Source of the DNA: Saxidomus purpurata
Taxonomy: Eukaryota; Mollusca; Bivalvia; Venerida; Veneridae
NCBI GenBank assembly: GCA_022818135.1
Contig: JAFMSR010000007.1
Coordinates: forward strand, 5,225,224 to 5,289,223
Direction: 5' to 3'
Length of the DNA: 64,000 bases
The notes below the pieces were generated by a model. The model was given only the letters and a program-made list of their open reading frames with translations. It made no database searches and had not been told where the DNA came from. Of this stretch, positions 49,433 through 60,250 are shown one piece after another (position 1 is the stretch's first letter; the number at the start of each line of letters is the position of its first letter). A program made the position numbers and the translations under genes.

Positions 49433-52400
49433 CTATGTTGTTTCAACAATACTTCTAAGTCTACTTTGTAGAGAATCTGGTCCTTCCTCTGACTGATCTA
49501 GTTCAGACCAAATATTGGCCAGCTTCTCTTGCACATAGTCATCATTTAATTCACTCCTTTTTCTTTTCTTTGGATCCCAACCGTTCTTAACTGCTCTCTG
49601 CAGTCTACGCCTCAGTTTCATTTGTGTCGGTCTCTCAAAGTCAATATGTCTGTGCAGTCTTTTCTTGCCAAACGATTCAACTGGATTACTTGGACTCTCT
49701 AATACAGTTTGCCAAGGTTTCTTTTCTTCTGGTTTAACAAAGTTTTTGTTTCTATATATTTTTTCTAATTCATCAAATGATTCCTCTTTGAATTTTCGTT
49801 TCCGTCCCACTTTATTCACTACTGCACCTTCTTCATTTGGGCTACAGTGTTCAATGACATCAGTTTTATCTTGATCATCCAATCCAAGCTGAATTTTCAG
49901 AGTAGCTGAATCAGCAGATTTTCTTCTCTTTCGTTTATCTTGCTGAATATTCTTACTGGATGGACTTTCATCAAAATCTATCATGTGCAATTTCAAAGAA
50001 GCTACCTCAGCAGATCTCCGTCGTTTGCGTTTTGGTTCATTAACCTGTTCATATACAGTTTTATCATCACCTGGTAAAACTAAACTTTCAACAGAAATTG
50101 CAGTTTCTAATGATGGTAACTCTGTGTTGGCACCACTAATCTGTACTTGAGATATTTCATTTGTTAATTCAGTCACATTCTGCCTTTCATCTGTATTCAC
50201 ATGTTCATCAACTTCTAACACTTGTTCTGCAGAACCTTTTCTTGGTCTTCCCTTCTTTATAATTTCTTTAAAGACGGCAGATTTTCTTGGTCTTCCCCTT
50301 TTCCTTTTCTCAACAAAACTGTTTGTAGGAAAAATATTCTGTAAGCTTATTTTTTCAGAGGGTTGTATGTCCTGAAAAACTTGTGTACCCATTTTTGAAG
50401 AAACTTTACCTTGCTCACTTTCAGTTTGTGAAGACTCAAGTCCAAGATCTAGTTCTGCAACCCTTTTCTCAAGATGGAGCTCCTCTTCACTAAATATATG
50501 ACTGCCATCAACATCAACAGTTTTTGTAACTTTAGTCTCACTTCTGATTTCTATTCCAATCTCACTTCCAATACTCTGCGTTCTAGCATCTCTCATGGCT
50601 GTATTTGAAACATCTTTATCATTTACAAACATACACTGAACACCAAAGGATTTTCTCCTATTTTTTCTTATCTTTGTTGTTCTTTTATTTTCCTCACCCT
50701 TTTGAACGTTGTTCCTCTCAATCTTCAGTTTGTCTCTAATTTGAATTGTACCAACAGCTTCACATGAATCTGTGAGAACTGATGATTTAGCCTGATGTAC
50801 AAATCTCTGTTTGTTTTGTTTCATCTCAACTGGTTGATCTTCCATCTGCATATCTAAACCTAATGACTTATTCTTTTCATTTGCATCATTGCTTTCTGCC
50901 ACTTTCACACCTCTTCCCACTGTAGAGACAAAGCAAGTCTTACTATCTCCAGTATTTGCTATATCTAAAGCTTTTCTTTCCTGTTTCTTGGCTAATCGCT
51001 TTACATTACTCTTATCATTAATACATAGTCTATTTGCAGTTTCTGTCTTATCTTCGGCATGCTCTATCTCAATGTTTTCTGTTTTCGCTTCTTCTGCTAA
51101 TATTTTTTCTTTCCTCTGTTCTGTGTCATCGCTAACATCTAGGATGTTTGTAGTAGTGAAGTCAATCTCCATGTCCACAATATTGGTAACATTTCTGAAC
51201 AATTTGTCTACACACTTTCCATCAAATGAAAACTTATCATTTTTTAGTTCTGTGCAATCTGTGTTGATGCTTACACCATCATTAGTGCTTTCAGGTTCCT
51301 CCATATCAGCCTCCAATTGCTCAGTATATTCCTCTTTCATGTTTTTCTTGAAATTCACTGGTGTAACATTTGAAATGTTTTCATTCTTAGCTACGTCATT
51401 GACACAAATATCATTATCGGATAAATGTGTACATTGATTGTTGTTTGTAATGTTTTCATTAATGGCATTGTCTGACAAAGGACCGTCTGTAGGAGCCTCA
51501 TGCTCCAAAGCTATATCTGACTTAGATTTCACAAATACTTCATTCAACCCATCTGTTGATTGCTCTATGTTTTGTTCCTTATGTTGCTTAAAGTCTGGGC
51601 AACCTGTTTTATCATTCATCTTTTCATTTGCATCATCTGTACAAGAACTCTGTCTCCTCTCTTTGTTCAGTTCAACACTTACTGCATTGAAAGTATCAAA
51701 GAATGTTTTCCTATCTCTTTGCTTTTTAGCAGAGCCAAACATTGCTGAATTTCTTGATTTGCTTATGTTTTCAGACTGTTCTACTTGTCTATCACAGTTT
51801 TCATTTTCAATTTCTTTACTTTTACCGTCACAAACACTACTGGCCTCTTTTTTGTTGTCAGCACTTTCTAAGTAAGAGCTTTCAATGCTGAACTTATCAA
51901 GAGATTTATTTATATCAGACTGTGCACCAAATGTTGACAGTTCATTTGGTACAAGGTTCTGACTGGTACTACCTTTAAGTGGTGGAGAAGCACTGGCACT
52001 ATCGGTCACTGAAGTGACTGAACCAGTCAAGAAAGATGGACTGGTTCTAACAAAATTAACAACTTTTCCAGCAAAAGCTTTACACAATGACATAAATCCA
52101 GGAGAAACTTTTTCTGCAGATTCATCTTTCAGTTGTGGAGTTACATCTAATTTAGTAGTCTCATTAATTATACTGTTTTCTTTGTCTGAATGTGATAAAT
52201 CTGATACCTGGTCTGCATCAGGTGATTTCTGAATCATTTCACGTATAGAGTTTGCTAAAGTATCATCACTTTGTGCTGGCTCTAATTTCTCCAAGGGTCT
52301 GCTGCCAGTCATCCCATTACTTGAATTGTTTAATCTGACATAACTGTCATCACGGGGATCATGATATATGGCTGTATTTGGAGACATTGGAAAGTCTGGT

Positions 52401-55204
52401 GACATAGAGGCTGGTGAATCTTTTGACATATCACAGTTACCAGGAGACTTAATACTTATGTCTGACAAATTGAGGGATGTATTTCCGTTGACTCTTCCTT
52501 CTACACTGTTATTAAATTCTACAAGTTCAGGATTGAAGGAATTGTTCTCTACATTTGGTACACTTGTCTCTACTCCCTTCACATTTTCAGTGTTAACCAA
52601 TGCTGTATTTTCAGAACATCGACCAGAGCCTGAAAAATTATTTTGCGAGTCTTTAACTTGACTATATGACACCACATCACTTGCATCTGTCTGCATGATT
52701 TGCAGTTCACTTCTTATAAATGTGTCTCTGTCATTATTACTATTTTTTTCAACAAGAGATTGCATGTCGCTCTGTTCTTCAGGTATCTTAGTAATGTTCA
52801 CATTGTGGTTATTTCCGTCATCCCACTCTTCATTATCCTCCTCTATGGTATGTTTCATTGTTCTGGGAGCCAGTCCACCCAACAGACTGGATCTCCGTCT
52901 GCGTTTCTTAGCAACAGGTTCCTGGCTCTCCCACCACATGCTCCCATAAACATGCTGATTCCCATCTGACTGTGATACTGCAAAAGAAGAACCTTTAGTT
53001 GTAACATTTACTTTTTAAGATGAGGTAACACTCAATACAGACTGTGATTTTAAAGTTAACACTTTACAAAAGTTGCATTTAAGACCAACATGAACTTACC
53101 CGACTTTCAGTCGTTTTACAATCATAGAGCTGAAACCTTTTTTCTCTGAAAGTCTGTTTACTTTGAAGTATGTATTTACTTTAATGGTCAAATCTACCAT
53201 TTTGACAGCAATTTATTGTTTCTTTTTCTCAATGTGGATTTTAAAAAAATTTGGCAGCAATCAAATTTTAACTAAATGCATCTTCTGCAAAATTGTGCTA
53301 AGAGAACCCATTTTCTGGTTAAACCCAGGTTTTACAATGTACTTACAGTAACACTATATTGCTGCACTGCATGAGTCCACAAATAACACCACTTCGTTAT
53401 AGAAGGGAGAAGACTATGAATGTTCAACCACATCTATTTGATATGTTAGTACAAAAAATTTGTTTATCTTAATATCCAAAATAATTTTCTTCATGAGATC
53501 TAAGCAGTTGAATGCCTTAACATACATTTGTCATCTGTTTCATTAGTATACCAATCTATTATTTATTTCCCTTACTTAGTAACTTCTTCAGTGCTTCGAT
53601 CAGATACAAGCATGAGAATTTCATAGTTCTTTTTGCAGTCTTTATCATGTTTATCAAGGTTTGCGAACAGGAGTAGAAAGACATAACAAGAAACATGGCA
53701 ATGCCACGAAACCAGGTTTTCAAAAATGTTGTTCTGATTCTATACTATAGTATGAATTTTGGAATGAAGATTGCTATGAATATTCAAAAGATTATAACAT
53801 GACATGAAGGAAAAGATAATATTCATGAGAATACATGATAATGAGTAGGATGTAAATTTCGGCTAACAATACTGTCTGCAAGGAGTATACTTAATAATGA
53901 GACAACAATTTGAGTTAAATGAAAGCAAGTTTGAGAGGGTTCTATAGATGTTTTAGTACAATCATTGAGACATCAACTGCTGAAAAAGAAAGCAAATAGA
54001 TTATATTGTTAAAATGGGCAACAATTGTTAATCAATGTTATTACCCGACTCTATATAGCAGCCCACACCATTTTGTGATCAAAATTCTTCAAAGGGTTGA
54101 AGAGTTACAGAGCGGACAGGATTTTCAATGTTAATGTCACTGTGACCTTGACCTTGGAGCCAGCCATGCGGAACATGCGTTCTGCACGTCATCTTGATGT
54201 GGTAAACATTTGTCTGAAGTTTCATCAAAATTCTTCAAAGGGTTGAAGAGTTACAGAGCGGACACAATTTCGTTTGACGCCCGCCCATCCGCCCATCCGC
54301 CCGCCATACCCCAATCTAATAACCAGGATTTTCAAAATTGAAAACCTGGTTAAAAATGTTCAGGTGCAGTAACTGTTGGTTTTCTTTAAATATGAATAAA
54401 CCATTAAATAAGTGTGCTCTGCTTGCATCGTAAAATCCATGTACTGCACCAACAAAGCATAGTAAACCATCCTATTGAATGTAATACATGTTTGTGTTTT
54501 AGTTTAGAAATAAAATGCTTGATTTTCAGACAAAGTACGGGAGACAATAAAAGTCTATTGTAAAATTGCAGCATTTCAAGAACCATTCAGTACATTTATT
54601 ATTCTATTCAACAAATTACTAAGTTATTGTGGGCCTTTAACACTGTTCAGATAAAGTTGCAAAGACAGTTTGCACCAAATGGCATTAACTGTATTCTTAA
54701 TAACAATATTTTTACAGGAACAAACACAATTAGCCATTTAGAGACAGCGAGTAATTATGTTCTTGCCGAAGTAACCTGAAGAAATTCACACTATTGATAC
54801 AATACAATATGCACAATTAAAACTGATGTTTCAATTAAGCGGTCTGTGAAAAGGGTGGTCAGAAAAAATTTCTGAAGGTACATTTACAAATAACACAGGG
54901 ATATTTTTGGCATTTCTCTTTTCAAAATTTCTCAAAGGTCAGGAACATCTGCACTTGCCACTGGATGCTGACTTCGGCTATCAAGGCATACAGTCAAGAC
55001 ACTGAAGTATATAATAGACTTCTTTAATCTGTACTTAGATCTCCACTAGTCTTGAAAGCAAAGTTATTAGTGGATACCTTCTTCAGATCCAACTTCAGTT
55101 CCTTCATCTAATGCATTGAGATTCAAAGGAAGTACACCAGACTGGCGGCGAAGATTCCTTACTGATCGACGTCTTCTCTTTCTAATATCTTTATCATCGT
55201 CCAT
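49433..55204 (-). CDS. Tantalus-domain (PRR14-like) AT-hook nuclear protein, 1223 aa, two coding exons
   Basis: Exon 2 is 49433-52977 (acceptor ttcttttgcag). Exon 1 is 55078-55204, with a strong Kozak start (ttaccATGG) and donor gaag/gtatcc. One base at the end of exon 1 plus TA at the start of exon 2 gives a valine codon, and the joined length is exactly 1224 codons. Exon 1 encodes MDDDKDIRKRRRRSVRNLRR and more; exon 2 continues SQSDGNQHVYGSMWW. The ATG at 52939 is thus probably internal. The long middle is acidic, Ser/Asn-rich and without a fold. Two AT-hooks (RGRPRK, KGRPRK) lie at about 935-955, and paired KRKRRRSA / KRRKSAD basic motifs follow. At about 1100-1180, DELEKIYRNKNF, KPWQTVLE and RRRLQRAVKNGWDPKK match what I recall of the Tantalus-like domain. 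Relatives bind chromatin partners (Drosophila Tantalus with Asx; PRR14 with HP1 and lamin). Inferred nuclear. The intron (52978-55077) holds a MITE. Confidence 0.78.
53710..54351. mobile_element. MITE, AACCAGGTTTTC family, copy B, in an intron
   Basis: aaccaggttttc at 53710-53721 and gaaaacctggtt at 54340-54351. The right end again has 'aatctaataaccaggatttt'. The interior has 'attcttcaaagggttgaaga' twice, about 150 bp apart, and 'tgaccttgaccttgg'. It lies in the intron of the Tantalus-like gene. Confidence 0.78.
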
Positions 55205-55414
55205 GGTAACTTGGTACAAATAGACCACACCTGAAATGTTAATCTACACAATCAGGAAGTTGCCATATAAAACAGTAGTACCAAACTCTCACAAAATCAG
55301 GTTTGTATAAAATAAAACCATAGCTTAAATGGGTAACACTGTAAGAAACATAGAGATGTTTGTAAAAACATGTATGCCACCCTGACAGAAGCCATATATC
55401 CGGTAGCTGTTTTG

Positions 55415-55780
55415 CAATAAAGGTGACCATGACCTTGACTTGTTCACCTCAAAATTGATAGGGTTCATCTACTGGTCATGACCAATCTACCTAAAACATT
55501 TGAGGACACTAGGCGAAAGCATTCTATAGTCATTGATTGGACAAGTTTTGTCTGTTGAAGGTCACTGTGACCTTGATCTGTTGTCAGACTTCTAAATCGA
55601 TACAGCTCCTCTACTGGTCATAACCAACCTACAAAGTTTGAGGACACTAGGCCAATGCATTATCTAGATATCATTCAGACAAAATTTTTCTGTTAAAGGT
55701 CACTGTGACCTTGACCTCAAAATCTCAGCGGTCATCTACTGGTCATAAGCAACCTACACAGTTTGAGGACATGTAAGCCT
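55415..55780. repeat. three-unit tandem repeat carrying AGGTCACTGTGACCT palindromes
   Basis: Units of about 135 bp with 'tctactggtcat', 'aaccaatctac' or 'aaccaacctac', 'tttgaggacactaggc' and 'aaggtcactgtgaccttga'. The palindrome is intact at 55559-55573 and 55697-55711; the first unit has a different form (ggtgaccatgacct). The array lies just upstream of the minus-strand gene start at 55204. Confidence 0.88.
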
Positions 55781-55784
55781 CCCT

Positions 55785-57251
55785 AGTTAGCAGTGAATAA
55801 CCTAGGTTTTGATTTATATGAGTCCAAGGGATGCACATTTTTCAAAACAATGAGTCCCAGCTATCAAACAATGAGTCCCTTTATGAAAAAGTATGAAAAT
55901 AGAAACGTAAGAAACTTATATATCATTGATAACGATGAGCTATCATACAGGAGATCACTCAAAGGAACGAGTAGGGCAAAATTTAGCATTCATGTGCATT
56001 ACTTTGCTATGTTATGAGATCAAAGCCAAATCGGAGTTGCCAGCAATTTGTCAGGGAAAATTGCCAAGATGCTATTAATGTACAAAAAGCTACATTTAAT
56101 TTGTTCCATTATTGCACCTTAGCTGAAAAAAATAATGGATTGATACAAGTTTGCTAACTAAAATGTTGTTAAAATACACCTGTAAACACAAACTGTTACA
56201 TTTAAAGACTTTGAATCACAAGGATTGAACCACAAACTACCTCCGCAGTATTTTCGTTGCTAATCGCCACTTTATCACTGCGTAAAAACAATTTTCTTTT
56301 TCATATAATTGTTTCTAAAAGTATTGAGTTATTTTTTTATCGGACCCAAAAATATTTTTCATTTATGAAATTTCAACTTTTATTTCTGTTATAAATCCAC
56401 TGTAATTTGTTAATGTACTTAGAAAAAATTATATTATTGTTTATTCTCCACTTGTGGTAGGTGTGACAAATATGGACTGCCTATCATAAAGGATGACAAA
56501 ATTAACTCTAAAGCAATTTTAAAATTGGTTGCTACTCCAAGCTATGAGCCGTGCACTAACTGAACAATATTTGTTCATTTGTGACGGCGTAAAAATTATT
56601 TCTCAGTTAATTATTAAAAAGTTTCAAATGTTGTTTTTTCAAAACTAGTTGTTTTGTTTGTATCAAAAACGTAGCATTTCCGCGTGTCTGTTTTTCTTTT
56701 GTTGTTTATTGTGCTATTTTCCAGAAACTGTGAAAATCTTTTTTGCAGTAACAACTTTCTTTCTATTTATTTTGCCAAATATAAAGTATTTTTTTACTGC
56801 AAACTTCTTTTCATCATAGAGATAAAGCCGCATGTATCACATGATCAAAGACAGGGCATTTTTAGCCTTTAAAACAATTTAACTCTCCCCCACTTTGCCC
56901 CCACGCCCCCCCCCCAATTGGGGAAGCCTTTACCCCCCCATTCTCTGCCTTTTTTCTGAAGCTGGATAGTGCCAAGCAAAAAATATAACGATATTCACCC
57001 GTAATGTACAATTATTTGGACTAGCACCGGTTGTACCTTATAAATATTGAAACTACACTTTCCACTTACTATGAAGCACATTCAAATTAGGCGTGAAGGT
57101 GTGACAGTTATAAAATGTCAGATCTAAGAAAGGGGTCACAATGAAAATTGAAATGCAAAATTAATTAGGCTACTCAAATTATTTATTGTGAACAATTTGA
57201 GCGTAAATTTATATTGTTCATGTTTACATTCTCTTCATATTTATATATAGA
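55785..57251. other. intergenic between the divergent gene and THAP fragment
   Basis: AT-rich, with a C-rich tract at 56884-56938. No exon is supported. Confidence 0.45.
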
Positions 57252-57419
57252 ATGTTAACATGTGCTACGAGATGCACACAAAGATTTGTTAAGGGCTCTG
57301 ACATAAACTGTTATCGACTTCCTAAATATGCCGAGAGAAAACTTAGGTGGCCAAAGGCGTTCAAGAGGGTTCAGATCAACAGTCCTAACAAACTATGGGA
57401 GCCCGCAGATCACAAATGA
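57252..57419 (+). pseudogene. THAP zinc-finger fragment, broken before its last C..H
   Basis: The frame MLTCATRC ... NCYRLPKYAERK ... LRWPKAFKRV ... NKLWEPADHK, then TGA, gives 55 codons. It has the first two THAP cysteines (C4, C8), the RLP, and the conserved W33 with the following basic helix. The C-x2-H that should close the zinc site is absent in frame: after the stop, a shifted frame shows C-L-S-A-F where C-x-x-H-F would be expected. THAP domains are DNA-binding modules found in cellular regulators and in P-element transposases. The fragment points away from the gene at 55204. It could be a decayed gene, a transposase remnant, or an exon with an unseen splice. Confidence 0.55.
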
Positions 57420-57841
57420 TTGCCTATCTGCATTTTTGTCGATAAAATAGATAGATAAAACAGATATATTGGGATGTATTTACGGATTTCAATTTTAACT
57501 AAATTATGTGTTAAATATACAGTCGCGAAAACTAGTTTTAACAAGTATCATTGGCAAATACGACATCATGTTAACGCGGTTTGGAATAATAATAAATCAG
57601 GCTTTTCCAACAAAATGTACCTTGCTTAAATTATTTCATTTGCATTGATCTACGGATATCGTTTGCCTATATTTTAATTAGACCGGATATTTATTTCGAA
57701 ATTGGAGGGTTGGTGTCACGTGACAGCTGCATATAAATTCCGATACGGCCGGTAGACATACGGCGAATTTAATTTTCTTTAAATATTTTAATGTTTGTTG
57801 AACATTTTATATCTAAAGGTATTTCATTCCATATGTTTTTA
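57420..57841. other. AT-rich spacer
   Basis: No gene or named repeat seen between the THAP fragment and the LINE scraps. Confidence 0.4.
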
Positions 57842-58030
57842 CTGTAAAATGAAAAAATATCTTTGTAATATTTTGACTAAGGTGTTGATTGTAAGACAAG
57901 ATCCATGTTTTCCTTTTAGTAATGAAATATTTGAGTTCATTTTTCTGCAAACATAATCAATTTGTTGTTTCAAGCTTACAGTGTTATCCACATATAAACC
58001 TAAAATTTTTTGACATGTAACGTTTTCAGT
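57842..58030 (-). pseudogene. LINE reverse transcriptase C-terminal (thumb/connection) fragment
   Basis: The minus-strand frame reads CQKILGLYVDNTVSLKQQID, then YVCRKMNSNISLLKGKHGSC and a stop near 57841. This is the 'K-x-L-G-hydrophobic-D...H-I...K-x-N...I-x-L-L' block that follows the catalytic core in CR1/Jockey/RTE-like LINEs. It is not contiguous in the right order with the C-terminal fragment next to it, so the two are separate scraps. Confidence 0.7.
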
Positions 58031-58244
58031 AACACTGTTTTTATTGTAAGATGTAAATTACCAGATCCTTTTATCCTATAAGAAGAACCTATTAGCATAC
58101 ATGATATATATAGATGATAATGCGCCGGATTCCTCCTGGCTATAAGAATTGAAAATGACGTGGATAAAACGTATAGCCATTGTGTTCTGAGGCAATGTTT
58201 TAAGCGTGTGAAGTCACTGGCCTCAAACTTATCTTGCCACACCT

Positions 58245-58340
58245 GAATTGTATTTAATTTTACTTTAGGACTGTTAAGACTTTGAGCATTAACGATTTAG
58301 TTTGGTAGGTCATACCAGGCATCCACTATACGGAAGCCCA
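58245..58340 (-). pseudogene. LINE C-terminal fragment
   Basis: FRIVDAWYDLPN-stop-IVNAQSLN parallels RIVDAWNDLPKEIVNAPSLN of the longer LINE at 61415-61804. The nucleotides match as well (ggtaggtcat-ccaggcatcc). It runs straight into the foldback terminus at 58329. Confidence 0.75.
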
Positions 58341-59312
58341 GTAGTGCCACTTTGTTTTTTTCAATTGATTTTTTCAACATAACTAAGTTGAAAATTCAAG
58401 ATACCAAGTTGAATATTCAAGATACTAAGTTGAAAATTCAACTCACTAAGTTGAATATTCAAGATACTAAGTTGAATATTCAACTTACTAAGTTGAATAT
58501 TCAACATACTAAGTTGAAAATTCAACTTACTAAGTTGAATATTTAAGATACTTAGTTGACAATTCAAGATACTAAGTTGAAAATTCAAGATACTTAGTTG
58601 AAAATTCAAGATACTAAGTTGAATATTCAAGATACTAAGTTGAAAATTCAAGATACTAAGTTGAATATTCAAGATACTTAGTTGAAAATTCAAGATACTA
58701 GGTTGAATATTCAAGATACTAAGTTGAAAATTCAACTTACTAAGTTGAATATTCAAGATACTTAGTTGAAAATTCAACTTACTAAGTTGAATATTCAAGA
58801 TACTAAGTTGAAAATTCAACTTACTAAGTTGAAAATTTAACTTACTCAGTTGAAAATTCAAGATACTAAGTACTAAAATCAGTAACTTGAATTTTCAACT
58901 TAGTAAGTTAAATTTTCAACTTAGTAAGTTGAATTTTCAACTTAGTAAGTTGAATTTTCAACTTAGTATCTTGAATTTTAAACTTAGTAAGTTGAATTTT
59001 CAACTTAGTATCTTGAATATTCAACTTAGTATCTTGAATTTTCAACTTAATATCTTGAATTTTCAACTTAGTAAGTTGAATTTTCAACTTAGTATCCTGA
59101 ATATTCAACGTAGTAAGTTGAATATTCAACTTAGTAAGTTGAATATTCAACTTAGTAAGTTGAATATTCAACTTTGTATCTTGAATATTCAACTTAGTAT
59201 CTTGAATTTTCAACTTAGTATCTTGAATTTTCAACTTACTATCTTGAATTTTCAACTTAGTTATGTTGAAAAAATCAATTAAAAAACAAAGTGGCACTAT
59301 TGGGCTTCCGTA
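58329..59312. mobile_element. foldback element made of an inverted 21-bp minisatellite
   Basis: The outer ends tacggaagcccagtagtgcc and the matching reverse complement (59236-59312) pair for about 75 bp with three or four differences. Inside, about 23 units of 21 bp (58384-58870; aagttgaatattcaagatac and variants) are followed, after a short centre, by about 18 units in reverse complement (58890-59265). Some units contain the 18-bp perfect palindrome AAGTTGAATATTCAACTT. Because 21 is a multiple of three, both arms stay open in several frames and encode heptads such as LSKLNFQ. The two outward-facing frames both end FQLSYVEKIN because they read the same end sequence. No transposase. Confidence 0.88.
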
Positions 59313-59347
59313 ACCTTCTGTACTCTAGTATAGGAATTCCTGAATAT

Positions 59348-59395
59348 TTAAACCTTTTAGTTCACATAGTTCACATAGTTCACATAGTTCACACA
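59348..59395. repeat. 10-bp tandem repeat 'catagttcac', four copies
   Basis: Short perfect array ending in a cacacagtc variant. Confidence 0.9.
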
Positions 59396-59599
59396 GTCTT
59401 AGAGGCCAGATATGGCTTATGCCATATAAACATATAAATGCTTCTTAGGCCCTTTTTGTTTGTTTTCCCTATTATGAATGGGTTTCCCCCCCCCCCTTTA
59501 TCCTTGTTTCCGGTTCCTTGAATATATTTCACTATCATTAAAAATACACATTCAGCAATTTAAAAAAAGATAAACACTGTATTTACAATACATTTTTAT

Positions 59600-59640
59600 C
59601 CTGAATCACTGTTCGTTGATCACTGTTCGTTGATCACTGT
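59600..59640. repeat. 'cactgttcgttgat' 14-bp repeat
   Basis: Two full copies and a partial third, just before the arm remnant at 59687. Confidence 0.85.
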
Positions 59641-59686
59641 CATATTTCCCACAGTTACACTTTATGATCATTAATCAGTTTTCATT

Positions 59687-60250
59687 GACGCCGCGATGAA
59701 TCGCGGCGTCAGTATTGAATAGGTTTCAATTTTGGACCATGGGGTTGCAAACGAATAGGGAGCGCCACATTTTATTGTAAATCTAAACTATGTTCTATGT
59801 ATGAAAAATGCTTTTATGAATCATTAAATTGTATTAAGTCTTAAAAACATACAATACAAAATCCATGTCTCCTTCCTTTTTTCAAAACTTTGGACCTTTA
59901 ATGAGTTTTATAACTTTTCCACAAACTCGTAGACCACGGGTTTTTATAGCTTTGTTTACGGACCTTAGACCCGATTCATCAAAGCTCAGAAAAAAGATTC
60001 GGAAGATGTTTTGCTATCTTAAAACACCAGATAATAGAATACATGGCCCAACGTGAAAATAATGAAAACCCATTTTAATTACTACTATTGACTTTAATAT
60101 TGAAACTGTAAAGAAAACCGTTCTCCCAACTATGCAATAGTAGGGCCTAACGGAATTCATTCCATCATTTGTAAACAAAACATAATCAGCCAATGGAAGT
60201 TCTGTAAAATGTATACGTCCGCATATTAATCATGTGGTTTCGTCTCTTTC
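59687..60250 (+). mobile_element. diverged solo arm of the large foldback family
   Basis: The terminal hairpin gacgccgcga-tgaa-tcgcggcgtc (59687-59710) is followed by agtattgaataggttt, accatggggttgca-like sequence, 'gaatagggagc', 'ataacttttccacaaact', 'gctttgtttacggacc', 'gattcatcaaag' and 'aaaacccattttaattacta'. These come in the same order as in 7568-8150. Overall divergence is high, with small deletions. A piece resembling the inner end (aaaattcgtcttgtttatta) reappears at 61250, so about 1 kb of other sequence may have been inserted. No opposite arm was found. Confidence 0.82.

Noticed and set aside
50889..51875. Long plus-strand open frames (182 and 145 codons) opposite the Tantalus-like gene
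   Set aside because: They lie antisense to a well-supported exon, have composition that mirrors its Ser/Asn/Lys-rich codons, and show no domain.
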